A stretch of 64,000 nt of DNA from Argopecten irradians (GCF_041381155.1 NC_091147.1:10872837-10936836), one strand, 5' to 3'. Counted from the first letter of the stretch, positions 1-13,804 are shown. A program made the numbers and translations. Notes: generated by a model not told the origin, from the letters alone.

Positions 1-3000
1 TTATTTAAGGATCAATTGTTGTTGCGGGACGCTATTGATTTGTTTTTTCTGGGCTACATAAGGGATTAATGACTGGGATATTCTCGTTGTTGTCTGAGCC
101 AAAGATGGGGGTCACTAATCTTTCGGAGGGAATGGGTCTAGCTTGTATTCTTCATCTCGGTGCGTGGGGCTGTAATTGAAGGGGCAAGTCTATTGAAGCG
201 CTTCGACGGATTATACTAGTGCCATATATAAGTAATGCGTGCCCCTCATTAAACATAAAACTTTATTCGGGGAACGGCACTTCCAGCCAAGGTCCATGTA
301 TCGGTTTCTACTCTCGTTCGATTTAATTTCTATTGTATGATTTAAACTTCCAATGTATCACACTATCTGAGACTTATTATAAAGGTTGAGTGTTATATTA
401 ATAACTTTATATATTAACAAATGACATTATTTAGTTGTTTTAAAGGTTCAAGGGTTACTGGTTCTGTGCAGTTCAGTTTGTTCTAGGTTCACTTAGTCGT
501 CTTATATATACATTGAATTGCTCGGGTTCACAGGTTACTCACATTGAAATTCTTTGTTTTACGGTGGTGAGTTAGCTTGTTTTTGCTCATTGCACTAGGT
601 TTACCGGTCTTGCGTGGTCAACGGTCAATTTTACTTCTCTCGCTCTCCTGAGTAAATATTTGATATTATTGTTGTTTTTCACCCCTTTGACATAGATTGT
701 GATTTGTGTTACGATTTGAAATGGATTTTAGTTAATTTTTAAGTATGTACAGTGTGAATGGGTGAGATAGGTAAATGTGGAGTACATCTAAGGTGTGTAC
801 AATTAAATATTGCCTTTACAATCGATAGGTATGTACAGGTAATAAACTGGAGTACATCTTAAGGTGTGTACAATTATAAATATTGCCTTACAGCATAGGT
901 ATGTACAGGGTAAACTGAGTACATCTAAGGTGTGTTTACAATTAAATATTTGCCTTACATCCATAGGTATGTACAGGTTTAAAACTGAGTACATTTAAGG
1001 TGTGTACAATTAAATATATTGCCTTACATCTTAGGTATGTACAGGTAAACTGAGTACATCTATAGGTGTGTACAATTATAAATATTGCCTTACATCTTCA
1101 GGTAAGTACAGGTTGCTCATGGGATTGGCGAGTACATCTAAAAAAAAATGGTTGTACATAACTTTATTATTGCCCTTACTTCCACAGGTATGTTACAGTT
1201 GAATGTGGATTTACATATTATCTTGATTCAGGTGTGTACATTTTTTTAAATATTTTGTATTACATCATTGGTTATGTATAGGTATAGAATCATTGAATTT
1301 TGCCAAATTTTTTAATCATTATGGGTTCTATGTTTTGAAGTAACAACAAAAAAGGTTACCACCCTTTTATATAGTACTGATTACAATACCAAACAGGTTT
1401 GGTAATTTGGGTGCTTGGTCTATGCATAAAGGCACCTATTCTTAATATGATATTAGGGATTACATTATTGCAGATTTCAAACTCTTACCCAAGGTGGTTT
1501 CGAGTTGAGTAAGTTATATTTGTATAGGGTGTATTGTTTTAGAGGTCAATTATTCAAAATTCATATTCAATGGTTTGGAACAAAGGATTTTTCTTTATTT
1601 ATCACTTAGTTCAGATGAATGGGTTCCAATTTAAGGACGCCATTTCCAATGGCTCGAACAGGGCCAAGCCCTAAAACATATAGGGGCTGTTCGCAAGTCA
1701 ATGAGGAGCCAAACAGGGACCACTGTGGGGATCCAAAACTCAACTGTTAAATGGAATCACAAATCTGGGACAGTCACCAATTTTTCCTACTGACATGAGT
1801 AATTAGCATCGGAATCTAATGGCCAGGCAATTCTTGTAAATAAAGGAGGTGTGTGGCTAACGGTGTTTGCTGGTGCCTCATTGCCCCTTCAATTTCATAT
1901 CAGCCCAGATGTAGGAGAACCATCCTTCGGCCGCCACTGGGGGCCTCACCCTGTGGAGTTCCAACTGCTGCGACTTCATCATCATTTTTGCTCTATCGAT
2001 GTACCTAACTGTTGTACCATACCTTCACTTACACCAACCTTTTCGGTAGTCCAAAGTTGCTTCCAGTTGTTACCCTAATGCCTTCACAGATGCATCCCAT
2101 TACGGCTTGCCTTGGGGGGCACCACTTTGTGGTTAACACAATTTGCAAACATTACATCTCAACTTTACCGCAACCCAGGGCTGTACTGCAACACCTGTTG
2201 TACAATGCAGGAGGACGAGGATGTTAATTAGGGTAGTTTCGCCACCTCTGTTGTATCAGGACACCATTACTGTCTGTTGTTTACAAAACTGAAAGGTGAG
2301 GGACTATATTAATGTGTCACTCTTTACAGCAGCATCTCCGTACCCTCTTGGGGACTAAACTTAGCATTCAATAAAATTGTGGTCAATAATTTCATTGGCC
2401 ATGAATTTGTTGACCTTTTGGGTATTTTGCTTTTTAACGGGCAATCAAAAACAATAAGAAATTGCCAACTACTCGGGCTTACACAGTGAAACCGAGATAA
2501 ATTTTCTGACGTTCCAATCAAAAAAAAGCATTTTCAAAAATTTCGAATATTACCATTGAACAATTGGCCTTCAATAGCCTTTTTCATATTTCTTTTTACA
2601 TTCAGTGTTACATCAATGAAGCCGATGGCTCACCAGAATAAGATAGTCTTACTAAAATTTATGCAGGTTCCACTATTTCAACACACTTGCTCGGATTGGT
2701 CTAGGATTTGATGCTTGCATTCTTTTATTGGATCACAAGTTTGGGTTTAATCTTGCAACCACACAATATGTTATTTTGGCACTGGGACGTAATCAAACCT
2801 GGTGTTGTATTTACCATGCCACTGGCTATAAGGTTGTAATACCTGTTCAGAGACAGGTGCCATTTTCATCAATCCCAGCCAATCCATATGGTAATGGAAA
2901 AACAAAAATTTAAAAGGGTCGGTGTTGATTGGGTAATTGTCATTGCAAAACAGGGTCATTTTTGCCAATATGGGGTCACAGGTGCATGTTCCTTCTATGT

Positions 3001-6000
3001 CTTGGTTGCATAAGTGTGGGGGGTAACCACCCACGTCAGACAAATGTAGGGTGGAGGGGCATACAAAACACCTAAACAAATTCAAGCCATTAACCCAACA
3101 TTAAATAATTGGGGGGACTTCACCTTTACACTCAGGGCTACACCGGGAGCTCCCAAAACAATACCACTAGGGCAGACAAAAAAAACGCCTCTCAAAACAA
3201 TCAGGGGGGTCGTTTCGGGATAAACCAGTTTCAAAACCTTTCCTTACGCCCAGTAAAGTTTGGAATTATATTTAAAACTGTATTTGGGAAGGGATTTTGT
3301 ACTCTGTGATAGATGATTGATGCTTACAAAAAAATGGTTTTGAAAAGGGATTTTCTATAACAAACTTTCAGGGTTGAAAGAAGCTTTCGTGAATCTAGAA
3401 ACCTTAAAAATCTAGCAGGAACAAAATCCTGTTTATTCTGAAAAACAGAAAAATTGGACTAAAGAAGTATTCAACTAGGTAGGATCGGCGGGCGGGGGGC
3501 CTTATGTTTCTTCCTCCATTCCTACAAAATTCTTTAAGGTAATCTTCCTTTGTGGGTTTAAGTTCCTAAAATAAGAGGAAAAAGGGGAGTATACAGCTTA
3601 TACATCACTTATCCGTTACCTAAGGGGATCATCCAATAAACTGATGGGATTTCTCCTGAAGATTCCATCGGTTTCAATTATCAGGTCACCCTAATCAAGA
3701 TTGCTATTGGTTTTTGGTTAAATATTTTGGGACTGGGGGGGGGGACATTACTTGCCAAAAATGATATTTTGAATGCCTTTCGTATTCTTCCCCATATCCC
3801 CGAGATGATTACGAACTCTTGGGTATGAAAATGGGTGGGAAATTTTACTTTGATCAAAGTTCTCTCCGATGGGGCTGTTCTATATCCTGTAAAACCTTTT
3901 TTGAACAACTAAGCACAGCTTGGCAATGGTCTATGTCCAACCATTTTCAAGCTGCAGGGAGTTCTAGTGCATGTACTAGATGATTTATTATTTGCCGGTC
4001 CCCAGATTCGGAATAAATGTAAATGATTTTTGGTTGTGTCATTCCTTGCATTATGTCAATAGGGTAGGTTTTACCCATCAAAACTTTACCAAAACAGTAC
4101 AGCCTACAAACCTGTCATAACCTTTTTGGGAGTTGAAATCGATACAGTTCAAATGGAGGCACTCGTTTACCACCCGATAAAGTTGAGAAAATTTAATTCT
4201 CTTTGTCAGCTTTTTGGTTCACGCAAAAAAGGCTTACACTTAATGAACTCCAATCTCTGATAGGCCTCCTCAATTTTGCATTGCTGTGTTGTACGTCCAG
4301 GGCGCCCTTTTTTTACGCCGCAAGGTCTCTTCAACCTTACCCAAAGGAATAACTAACCAGTACTTTCGCAGTCGTTTGAATACAGAAGCAGGTTTAGGGA
4401 CATTCGGTGCTTGGCAGGAATTCATTGCATCCTTCAATGGGGTTTCTCTTATCTTGGCAGATAGATGGGAAACATCAAATCATCTTCTTTTCTATTACTG
4501 ATGCTAGTGGACTATGGTTTTGGGGACGGGGCCGTTTTTAACGATAAGTGGTTTTATGGGGTATGGCCGTTCAAACATGGACCTGTCATCATATTAACTA
4601 TTAATAGAATCTTTTTTTTACTATAGTCATTGCAGTAGTATAATATGGGGGCGGACGATTTTGAAAGAATCAAATTGGCATACTGTTTCACAGTGGGACA
4701 ATGCAGATGTTGTTTCTATTATTGGGTACATATACATTACATGCAAGGACACAGTTGTCATATGGAAAAGACATTGTACGTTAGGACTAGTTGGTAAAAT
4801 CATTTACAGTGCTGGAATTTTCCTATTTCTGTTTGCAGAGCATATATTGGGTATACAAAGAATATATCTGGGAGGATTTTTTGGTCTCGATTTGCAGGAT
4901 CACTGCATTCAAAGAAATTAGCTCCTCTCACATGGGACGAAAGGGGGGGGGGGGGGGGAAACCCCCCTGTTACCCAGTCCCAGCTCATATGTTGCACATT
5001 TGGATTACAAATAGTGCATCATATAAAGATGACCTTGCACATAGATCCCTCATCCAGAAAATTCTACATGTGGGGCTTCGGTTCAAACTTCAAGAGTTCG
5101 CTAAGTACACTTTTATAATTCTATAGCTTGCTTACCCAACTAAAGTGGACCTGCTGGTCTACTTCATTGCTCATATTGTATAGTAGAGAACAAGTCTTCA
5201 GCAACCATTTAAGTCTTATGTTGCTGCGGTAGGGTACATTTAATAAGTTAGCTGGCTATGCCTGGACCCAGCCCAGTCCTTTATTATCACAAAAGTTTTT
5301 TGGCAGCCATTCAAAAGAGGGAACATATCAACCAGACTCTCGTTTACCTATTACTCCCAGATATTTTGCGGAAAATTGGTTGGGGCATTTACCTAAAAAA
5401 ACATTATTACCACAATACCCCAAACAGTGTATGCTACGAGCAATGTATCTTTTTAGCTTTCCATGCCTTCCTGCGCGTAGGTGAAATGACAGTTAAATTA
5501 CGTTTTAGTAATTGTCTATTACATTGCTATATATCGTCATAGCAATTTATTCCTGATTTGCCTTGGCCATACAATTAAAATTAGAACAAATCTACTTTTT
5601 GATCACTTTAAAAAGGCTATTGCAAATATACGTCCTTTTGTTCTATACATAGTGAAAAGCAAGCAAGATACTTCCAATTCTTGCCAGTAATTGGGGAAAT
5701 AGTTCCAATTTGTGACCCCTTACGAGGGGGCACTTAGAATCCTGCGTTCTCCATTTTTTCTGTTACACAAACATATTCAATACCCAGTGTCTTAATCACG
5801 TTTTTTTTTTGTCTTACATGTCTGATAACCAATCGCTTATGTGCAGCTTGGCTTAGTTTCTAAATGGGCTATTCTAGCCCACAGTTTTCGAAGCAGGGGG
5901 GCTGCTAGTTATGGCTTTGACAGCTCTAGGTGTAAAACGATGAGGGTCATCAAACACTATGGGTTTAGGATTGGAAGTCACTGGCTTTTAAACGCTATAT

Positions 6001-7836
6001 ACGTTTACCAACATTTTTTGACAATGCATAGAAAAGATTTGTACTTTTGAAAGACATGGGAAGTTTAAATTCCATACTGAGGTTATGCTGTAAATGTGTA
6101 TTGGAGGATTTTTGTCAATTTGGGCATTGGGTCGAAGTTGAATACTGCTTTGTCAAAGTTTAATATTGTATTCTATCATATTAGGTCAGTTCCTTTGTTT
6201 TAATTGAGGTCAACTTGGGCATAGGGTCGAAGTTGCACTCAATAAGACAAGATAATATTTTGTGCATATGTATATTAATGTGTTACATTGATAAGACTTT
6301 TAATTGCTGTTATTTCAATGAGGGTATTTATGGTATGTGTTTTATCAACTTGGGCATTGGGTCGAAGTTGTATGGCATGTTGTACATTACCTTTTGATTT
6401 TTGAACTTTGTTTTACTGAATTACTGAAGTTGTGTGGCATGTTGTACATACCTTTTGATTTTTGAACTTTGTTTTACTGAATTACATGTACCCTGGTACT
6501 CGCTTTCGTAGAAATTAGTACTATAATAATAATAAAAATTATTATTATTTATTTATCAACTTTGGCATTGGGTCGAATTTGATCTTGTTGATGTACTTGT
6601 AATGTTTACATAATGTATATTGTGATACTGTTTTGGTGGCTGGATATGGTACAAATGAGGAAAGATAACCATAACTGGATAATGAACGTGTTTTATGATT
6701 TCACTGTTTCCAAGGAACTATCATATGCTATGCGCTTTTGTGACAGTGTACCTCATCAAAGTGAAACAATTATCTACATATGGATGATGACTCGATACAC
6801 TTTTGAGAATAAAGGAACTAACATATTCATGAAAAAGGTTACACCATTCCATCCAACATGGTTTGAGTATGTTTCTTTTGACAGATACATCTGCTGTTAG
6901 CTCGGGCATAGGGTCGGAGCTATTTTTTGCCTAATATTGAGAATAGTTGAAATTTTATTTATATTTCTTGTTCATATGTTCAAATGATAAGAAAGATCGT
7001 CGTGAGGGCTTCGGGTGGGGTATGTTGTTGCAGAACAACATTGTGGCGTTTTTTATCCCCACCTAGAACCAAATGATGTCTTGTGGGGTCAATTTGTTTT
7101 TATAATAACTTGAAAAGTAAACATCTTCAAGTCCGGCGTTTATATTTAATAAACAGCCAATTTCAATCAGAACAAGTCTCTGCTTTGTTTTTGCATGTAT
7201 TTGGTTCAACAAGCTCGCCCTCACGACGGTCATGTATAAATGATAATTAAAATAACATTTTAATGTACTTTATACATGCTAGGAGTTGTCGTTAAACGTA
7301 ATCGTAAAGTAAGCTTTAAGTGTAAATGTCATTTTAAATTTCGCGGTTTTTTTTCGGTGATACAGAAGGGGGAGATGGGTAGGAGATTTATAATAGTCAT
7401 TACGCATGCGCATCAGAGCTGCGACAGAGAAACAAAGAGAAGAAGGACGTTTTTCAAGGTCAGTCAGTTTTTTGATTTGTTACGTTTTTAACAAATTGAA
7501 TTGAAAGCCGCCTCCACCCCCTCCTCCTTCCAATTTGGTTATTGAGATTTCTATATTTTTTTTTTTTTTTTTTTTGTATTTTTTACATGTTAAGTATTAT
7601 GTTAATGTATCTTGTATTATGTGAATGTGTCCATAAAATGGGGCGTTTTTATCCCCACCTAGAACCAAATGATGTCTTGTGGGGTCAATTTGTTTTTATA
7701 TTAACTTGAAAAATAAATATCTTCAAGTCCGGCGTTTATATTTAATAAACAGCCAATTTCAATCAGAACAAGTCTCTGCTTTGTTTTTGCATGTATTTGG
7801 TTCAACAAGCTCGCCCTCACGACGGTCATGTATAAA
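1..7836 (+). mobile_element. Ngaro/DIRS-type retroelement, copy 1 (5' end outside window)
   Basis: This is the first of three head-to-tail copies of one tyrosine-recombinase retroelement. The window opens inside its hydrolase ORF. Recognisable parts follow in the same order as in copies 2 and 3: minisatellite (about 745-1270), gag-like region (about 1615-3310), reverse transcriptase/RNase H region (about 3400-4990), tyrosine recombinase region (about 5000-6050), hairpin-bearing 3' region (about 6125-6925) and B-A-B terminal repeats ending at 7836. It is broken in every ORF, with many tens of small length differences from copies 2 and 3. These are concentrated before about 6100; after that the sequence is almost identical to the other copies. 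The element is a fossil here, and part of the damage may be a sequence-quality effect. Confidence 0.85.
745..1270. repeat. 63-bp minisatellite of Ngaro copy 1 (irregular)
   Basis: These are about seven units of the tandem repeat that lies between the hydrolase and gag ORFs. The units are recognisable by the recurring words GTACATCTAAGGTGTGTACA and TATGTACAGGT. They are much less regular here than in copies 2 and 3. Confidence 0.75.
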
Positions 7837-8107
7837 TGATAATTAAAATAACATTTTAATGTACTTTATACATGCTAGGAGTTGTCGTTAAACGTAATCG
7901 TAAAGTAAGCTTTAAGTGTAAAAGTCATTTTAAATTTCGCGGTTTTGTTCGGTGATACAGAAGGGGGAGATGGGTAGGAGATTTATAATAGTCATTACGC
8001 ATGCGCATCAGAGCTGCGACAGAGAAACAAAGAGAAGAAGGACGTTTTTCAAGGTCAGTCAGTTTTTTGATTTGTTACGTTTTTAACAAATTGAATTGAA
8101 AGAAAAT

Positions 8108-8711
8108 ATGGAGAGGATATCGGTGCTTATTATGGGTCATAGTTTCGTGAGACGTTTAGAAGGTCAGATGTCAGGGTCGTGGTATAACCTTGGTTTTGAT
8201 GAGTCATTAAGGCGATCCATTGTTGTGGTCGGGGTGGCGGTAAAGTAGGTCACCTTCTCCAGTCTGATATGTCTCGAGCTCTCGCGCGACATCGACCCGC
8301 TGTAGTAGTGTTACAGATAGGTGGCAATGACCTTGATTCACCTTTGTGCGAGGATCTTTCTGGGCGATTGGCTAGAGATATATTTTCGATCGCATCATGG
8401 ATGGTCAGTGGATTTGGGGTGGCCAGTGTTTGTGTTATGGAACTCATGTATAGGTATAAGACCCGTCACGCACCAGTGGACAAGTATAATAGTGCTGTGG
8501 ATGTGGTGAATGCTAATTTACGGACATTGTGTGCGGACTCTAGTGATTGTTTTTTCTGGCGACATAAGGGATTAAAGACTGGGATATTCTCGTGTCTGAG
8601 CCAAGATGGCGTCCATCTTTCGAGGAAAGGGTCTCGCAAGTATATATTCTCTCGGTGCGTGGGGCTGTACTGAAGGGCAAGTCATTGAGCGCTTCGCGGA
8701 GTGCCATATAA
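8108..8711 (+). pseudogene. SGNH hydrolase-like ORF of Ngaro copy 2 (broken)
   Basis: This is the same coding region as the intact version at 15824-16426. The conserved blocks of SGNH/GDSL hydrolases are recognisable: the nucleophile block GHSF, the GGND block, and a C-terminal DGVH block carrying the Asp and His. It carries one or two breaks. It lies directly after the A1 repeat and upstream of the minisatellite and gag. SGNH hydrolase ORFs are known in some Ngaro elements, where an esterase-like role has been suggested but the substrate is unknown. Confidence 0.8.
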
Positions 8712-9159
8712 GGTAAGCGTGCCCTCATTAACATAAATTATGCGGGACGGCACTTCCGCCCAGGTCATGTATCGGTTACTCTCGTCTATTAATATCATTG
8801 TATGATTAACTTCAATTTATCACAATCTGAGACTTATTAAAAGGTTGAGTGTTATATAACTTTATATATTAACAATGACATTCTTTAGTTGTTTAAAGTT
8901 CAAGGTTAAGTTATGTGCAGTTTGTTTACGTCACATGTCGTCTATATATACATTGTATTGCACGGGTCAAGGTTACTACATAGAAATTCTTTGTTTACGT
9001 TGGAGTGTTAGCTTGTTTAGCATTCAATAGGTTACGGTCTAGCGGTCACGGTCAATTTTACTTCTCTCGCTCTCCTGAGTAAATATTTGGAATATTGTTG
9101 TTTTCCCCTTTGACATAGATTGTGATTTGTGTTTCGATTTGAAATGATTTTAGTTAATT

Positions 9160-9645
9160 TTTAAGTATGTACAGGTGAATGGTGAGATAGGTAAATGTGG
9201 AGTACATCTAAGGTGTGTACAATTAAATATTGCCTTACATCATAGGTATGTACAGGTAAACTGAGTACATCTAAGGTGTGTACAATTAAATATTGCCTTA
9301 CATCATAGGTATGTAAAGGTAAACTGAGTACATCTAAGGTGTGTACAATTAAATATTGCCTTACTCATCATAGGTATGTACAGGTAAACTGAGTACATCT
9401 AAGGTGTGTACAATTAAATATTGCCTTACATCATAGGTATGTACAGGTAAACTGAGTACATCTAAGGTGTGTACAATTAAATACTGCCTTACATCTCAGG
9501 TATGTACAGGTGATCATGAATGGCGAGTACATCTAAAGGTGTACAACTTAATATTGCCTTACATCACAGGTATGTAAGGTGAATGTTGATTACATCTCAT
9601 GATCAGGTGTGTACAATTATATAAATATTTTGTCTTACATCATAG
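9160..9645. repeat. 63-bp minisatellite of Ngaro copy 2
   Basis: About six tandem units of 63 bp, the outer ones degenerate. Each holds GTACATCTAAGGTGTGTACA and GGTATGTACAGGTAAACTGA. The array lies between hydrolase and gag. Every unit contains splice-like words (an AG followed by GTATGT and another AG followed by GTAAAC). Copy 3 has about one more unit. Confidence 0.85.
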
Positions 9646-9948
9646 GTATGTATAGGTATAAATCATTGAATTTGCAATTTTTAACAATATGTCTATGTAT
9701 TGAGTACCAACAAAAAGGTACCACCATATATAGTACTGATTACATTACCAAACAGGTTGGTAATTGGGTGTTTGGTTAATGCATAAAGCACCTATCTTAA
9801 TATGATATAAGGGATACATATTGCAGATTTCAACTCTTACCCAAGGTGGTTTCGAGTAGTAATATGTATCGGGTGTAATATAGGAAATATTCACAATCAT
9901 ATCAAGTTTGGAACAAAGGTTTTTCTTTATTTATCACTTATTTCAGAT

Positions 9949-11314
9949 ATGGGTCCAATAAGACGCCTACCAAGGCGACAGGCAGCCCTAAACAATAGGG
10001 ATGTCAGAGTTCATGAGAGCCAACAGGACACTGTGGAACCAAACTCAACTGTAAATGAATCAAATTCTGGACAGTCACAATTTCCTACTGCAAGAGAAAT
10101 AGCATCGGAATTAATGCAGCAAATGTTGGAAAAGGGTGTGGCAACGGTGTTGCCTGGTGCCACATTGCCTTCATTTCATACAGCCCAGAGTAGAGCACCA
10201 CCTTCGGCCGCACTGGGGGCACCACCTGTGGTACCAACTGCTGCGACATCATCATCAGCTGCTATCGATGCACCACCTGTGGTACCACCTACTACACCAC
10301 CTTCGGTAGTCCAAAGTGCTCCAGTTGTACCAATGCCTACGATGCCTCCATCGGCTGCCTTTGGGGGCACCACTTGTGGTACCAATTGCAACATCATCTC
10401 CTCCCGCAACCCAGCTGTCTGCAACACCTGTAGTACAATTGCAGGACGAGACTGTTAATTTGGTAGTTTCGCCACCTTGTAGTATCCAGCCACCATTACA
10501 GTCTGTTGTTAACAACATGACAGGTGAGACTAATAATGTGTCACCTTACAGCAGCATCTCCTTACCTCTGGGGCTAAACTTAGATACAAAAATTGTGTCA
10601 AAAATTCATAGCCATGAATTTGTTGACTTTGGGAATTTGCTTTTACCGGCAACAAAAACAAAAGAATGCCAACTACGGCTTCAAGGAACCGAAATTTCTG
10701 TCGTTCCAAAACAAAAGCATTTTCAAATTCGAACCATTGAACAATGGCTTCAAGCTTTTCATATTTTTACATCAGTGTACATCAAGAGCCATGCTCACCG
10801 AATAGCTAGTCTACTAAAATATGCAGACACTATTCAAACACTTGCCCGGAGGTCAGGATTTGCTGCTGCAATCTTTTATGATTCACAGTTTCGGTTACTC
10901 ATGCAACACAATAGTAATATGGCATGGGACATAATCAACCAGGAGTTGTATTTACATGCCCTGGCTATAAGTTTGAAACCTGTTCAGAGACAGGTGCCCT
11001 TTCCATCAACCCCAGCCCAACCATATGGTAATGGAAACAAAATTAAAGGTCGGTGCTGGGAATTCATGCAAACCGGTTCATGCAACTATGGGTCACAGTG
11101 CAGGTTCCTTCATGTCTGTGCCAAATGTGGGGGTAACCACCACGTCAGACAATGTAGGGTGCAGGGCAACAAACACCAAAACAAATCAGCCATTAACCCA
11201 AATAATGGGACTTCACCAAACACTCAGGGCAACACCGGGACCTCCCAAACAAACACCTCGGGCAGACAAAACGCCTCAAACAATCCCAGGGGTCGTTCGG
11301 GAAACAGTTCATAA
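9949..11314 (+). pseudogene. Gag-like zinc-finger ORF of Ngaro copy 2 (about one break)
   Basis: The product begins MGPIRRLPRR and has a long low-complexity Pro/Ala/Thr/Val-rich N-terminal half with repeated APPVVP-type words. A conserved central region without recognised motif follows, and then a C-terminal zinc-binding part: a CCCH-type finger (C-WEFMQTGS-C-NYGSQ-C-RFL-H) followed at once by a CCHC-like knuckle (CAKCGGNHHVRQC). The tail is Asn/Gln/Thr-rich. This layout fits the structural (Gag-like) protein of DIRS/Ngaro elements that packages element RNA. A splice-acceptor-like tract ends just before the ATG. It looks broken about once; copy 3 is open throughout. Confidence 0.8.
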
Positions 11315-12881
11315 CCTTCCTACGCCAGTAAAGTTTGATATATTAAAACAGTATTTGGGAGGGTATGACTCTGATAGATTGATGAGCTTACAAAAAGGTT
11401 TTGAAAAGGGATTTTCATTACAACATCAGGGTGAAAGAAGCTTTCGTGAATCTAGAAACCTCAAATCAGCAGAACAAAATCCTGTTATTCTGAAACAGAA
11501 AATTGACAATGAAGTATCACTAGGTAGGATCGCGGGGCCTTATGATTCTCCTCCATTCACAAATTTTCAGGTATCTCCTTTGGGTTTAGTTCCTAAAAAA
11601 GAGAAAAATTAGTATAGGCTTATACATCACTTATCCTACCCTAAGGGATCATCAATAAATGATGGGATTTCTCCTGAAGATTCATCGGTTCAATATCAGT
11701 CAATATCAGATGCTATTGGTTTGGTTAAATATTTTGGGACTGGGACATTACTTGCCAAAACTGATATTGAGAATGCCTTTCGTATTCTTCCCATATCCCC
11801 GAATGATTACGAACTCTTGGGTATGAAAATGGGTGGGAAATATTACTTTGACAAAGTTCTTCCGATGGGCTGTTCTATATCCTGTAACCTTTTTGAACAA
11901 CTCAGCACAGCTTTGCAATGGTCTATGTCCAACCATTTTCAAGCTGCAGGCGTAGTGCATGTACTAGATGATTTTTTATTTGCCGGTCCCCCAGATTCGG
12001 ATAAATGTAAAAATGATTTAGTGTCATTCCTTGCATTATGTCAAAGGGTAGGTATACCCATCAAACATACCAAAACAGTACAGCCTACAACTGTCATAAC
12101 CTTTTTGGGAGTTGAAATCGATACAGTTCAAATGGAGGCACGTTTACCACCCGATAAAGTTGAGAAAATTAATTCACTTTTGTCAGCTTTTGGTTCACGC
12201 AAAAAAGTTACACTTAAAGAACTCCAATCTCTGATAGGCCTCCTCAATTTTGCATGCTGTGTAGTACTTCCAGGGCGCCCTTTTTTACGCCGCCTCATCA
12301 ACCTTACCAAAGGAATAACTAAACCATACTTTCGCATTCGTTTGAATACAGAAGCAAGGTTAGACATTCGTGCTTGGCAGGAATTCATAGCATCCTTCAA
12401 TGGGGTTTCTCTTATCTTGGCAGATAGATGGGAAACATCAAATCATCTTCATTTCTATACTGATGCTAGTGGACTAGGTTTTGGGGCCGTTTTTAACGAT
12501 AAGTGGTTTTATGGGGAATGGCCGTCAAACATGACCTGTCATCATATAACTATTAAAGAACTTTTCCCTATAGTCATAGCAGTAGAAATATGGGGCGACG
12601 ATTTGAAGAACAAATGCATACTGTTTCACAGTGACAATGCAGCTGTTGTTTCTATATTGAATAAACATACAAGCAAGGACTCAGTTGTCATGAAACTTGT
12701 ACGTAGACTAGTTGTTAAAACATTACAGCTGAATATCCTATTCTGTACAGAGCATATAATGGGTAAAAGAAATATCTTGGCAGATTTTTTGTCTCGATTG
12801 CAGGTTCACGCATTCAAAGAAATAGCTCCACACATGACGAAAGACCCTGTACCAGTCCCAGCTCATCTGTTGCACATTTGA
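11025..12881 (+). pseudogene. Reverse transcriptase-RNase H ORF of Ngaro copy 2 (about one break)
   Basis: The frame differs from gag and overlaps its 3' end. After a linker come reverse transcriptase blocks, including LAKTDIENAFRILPI and the catalytic box VLDDFLFAG (a V-L-D-D variant of YxDD), typical of DIRS-type elements. An RNase H domain follows, with FYTDASGLGFG, an ITIKEL block and HSDNAAVVSIL, ending with GKRNILADFLSR. The ORF's stop overlaps the start of the recombinase ORF by four bases (ATGA), which suggests coupled translation. There is no integrase or protease domain. About one break is present. Confidence 0.85.
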
Positions 12882-13804
12882 TTACAATAGTGCAACATCT
12901 CCTGATGACTGCAATAGCATCCCAAACCAGAAAAAGCTACATGAGGGCTTTCGGTCAACTTCAAGATTTCGCTAGTACACATTTTTATTCTATAGCTTGC
13001 TTACCAACTAAAGTGGACCTGCTGGTCTACTTCATTGCTCATATGTATAGTGAGAACAAGTCTTCAGCAACCATTAAGTCTTATGTTGCTGCGGTAGGGT
13101 ACATTAATAAGTTAGCAGGCTATGCAGACCCAGCCCAGTCCTTTATTATCAAAAAGATTTTGGCAGCCATTCAAAGAGGAACATATCAACCAGACTCTCG
13201 TTTACCTATTACTCCAGATATTTTGCGGAAATTGGTTGGGGCATTACCTAAAACATTATTACCACAATACCAACAGTGTATGCTACGAGCAATGTATCTT
13301 TTAGCTTTCCATGCCTTCCTGCGCGTAGGTGAAATGACAGTTAATACGTTTAGTTGTCATACATTGCAATATAACGACATAGCCATTATTCCAGATTGTC
13401 TTGGCCATCCAATCAAAATAGAAATTACTTTTAGATCCTTTAAAAGCAATTGTAATATACGTCCAATTGTCCTATCCATAGAGAAAAAGCAAGATACTTC
13501 CATCTGCCCAGTAATGGCATTAGTCCAATTTGTGACCATACGAGGCACTAATCCTGGTCACCTTTTTTCTTTTCCAAACAATCAACCAGTGTCTTATCAG
13601 TTTTTTACTACATGTCTGAAACAAACGCTATGTGCAGCTGGCATAGATTCTAAAGGCTATACTAGCCACAGTTTTCGAATCGGGGCTGCTAGTACGGCTG
13701 CAGCTCAAGGGGTACCAGATGAGGACATTCAACACATGGGTAGATGGAAGTCACTGGCTTTTAAACGCTATATACGTTTACCAACATTTTTTGACAATGC
13801 ATAG
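12878..13804 (+). CDS. Tyrosine recombinase of Ngaro copy 2
   Basis: A 308-residue product that replaces the DDE integrase of ordinary LTR elements. The N-terminal half is a SAM-like core-binding domain (QTRKSYMRAFGQL, VDLLVYFIAHMY). The C-terminal half carries the catalytic tetrad of the phage-integrase/XerD fold: Arg in FLRVGEMT, His and Arg in HSFRIGAAS, His in DIQHMGRWKS and Tyr in FKRYIRLP. It overlaps the RT ORF by four bases. The enzyme is expected to integrate circular element DNA by site-specific recombination without target-site duplication, which fits the clean B2/A1 junctions between copies. The ORF looks whole. Confidence 0.9.
   Translation: MITIVQHLLMTAIASQTRKSYMRAFGQLQDFASTHFYSIACLPTKVDLLVYFIAHMYSENKSSATIKSYVAAVGYINKLAGYADPAQSFIIKKILAAIQRGTYQPDSRLPITPDILRKLVGALPKTLLPQYQQCMLRAMYLLAFHAFLRVGEMTVNTFSCHTLQYNDIAIIPDCLGHPIKIEITFRSFKSNCNIRPIVLSIEKKQDTSICPVMALVQFVTIRGTNPGHLFSFPNNQPVSYQFFTTCLKQTLCAAGIDSKGYTSHSFRIGAASTAAAQGVPDEDIQHMGRWKSLAFKRYIRLPTFFDNA

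Noticed and set aside
7276-7491. A 71-codon frame in the A2 repeat (also at 22501-22716)
   Set aside because: It lies within the terminal repeat, is not open in the other copies and shows no domain.
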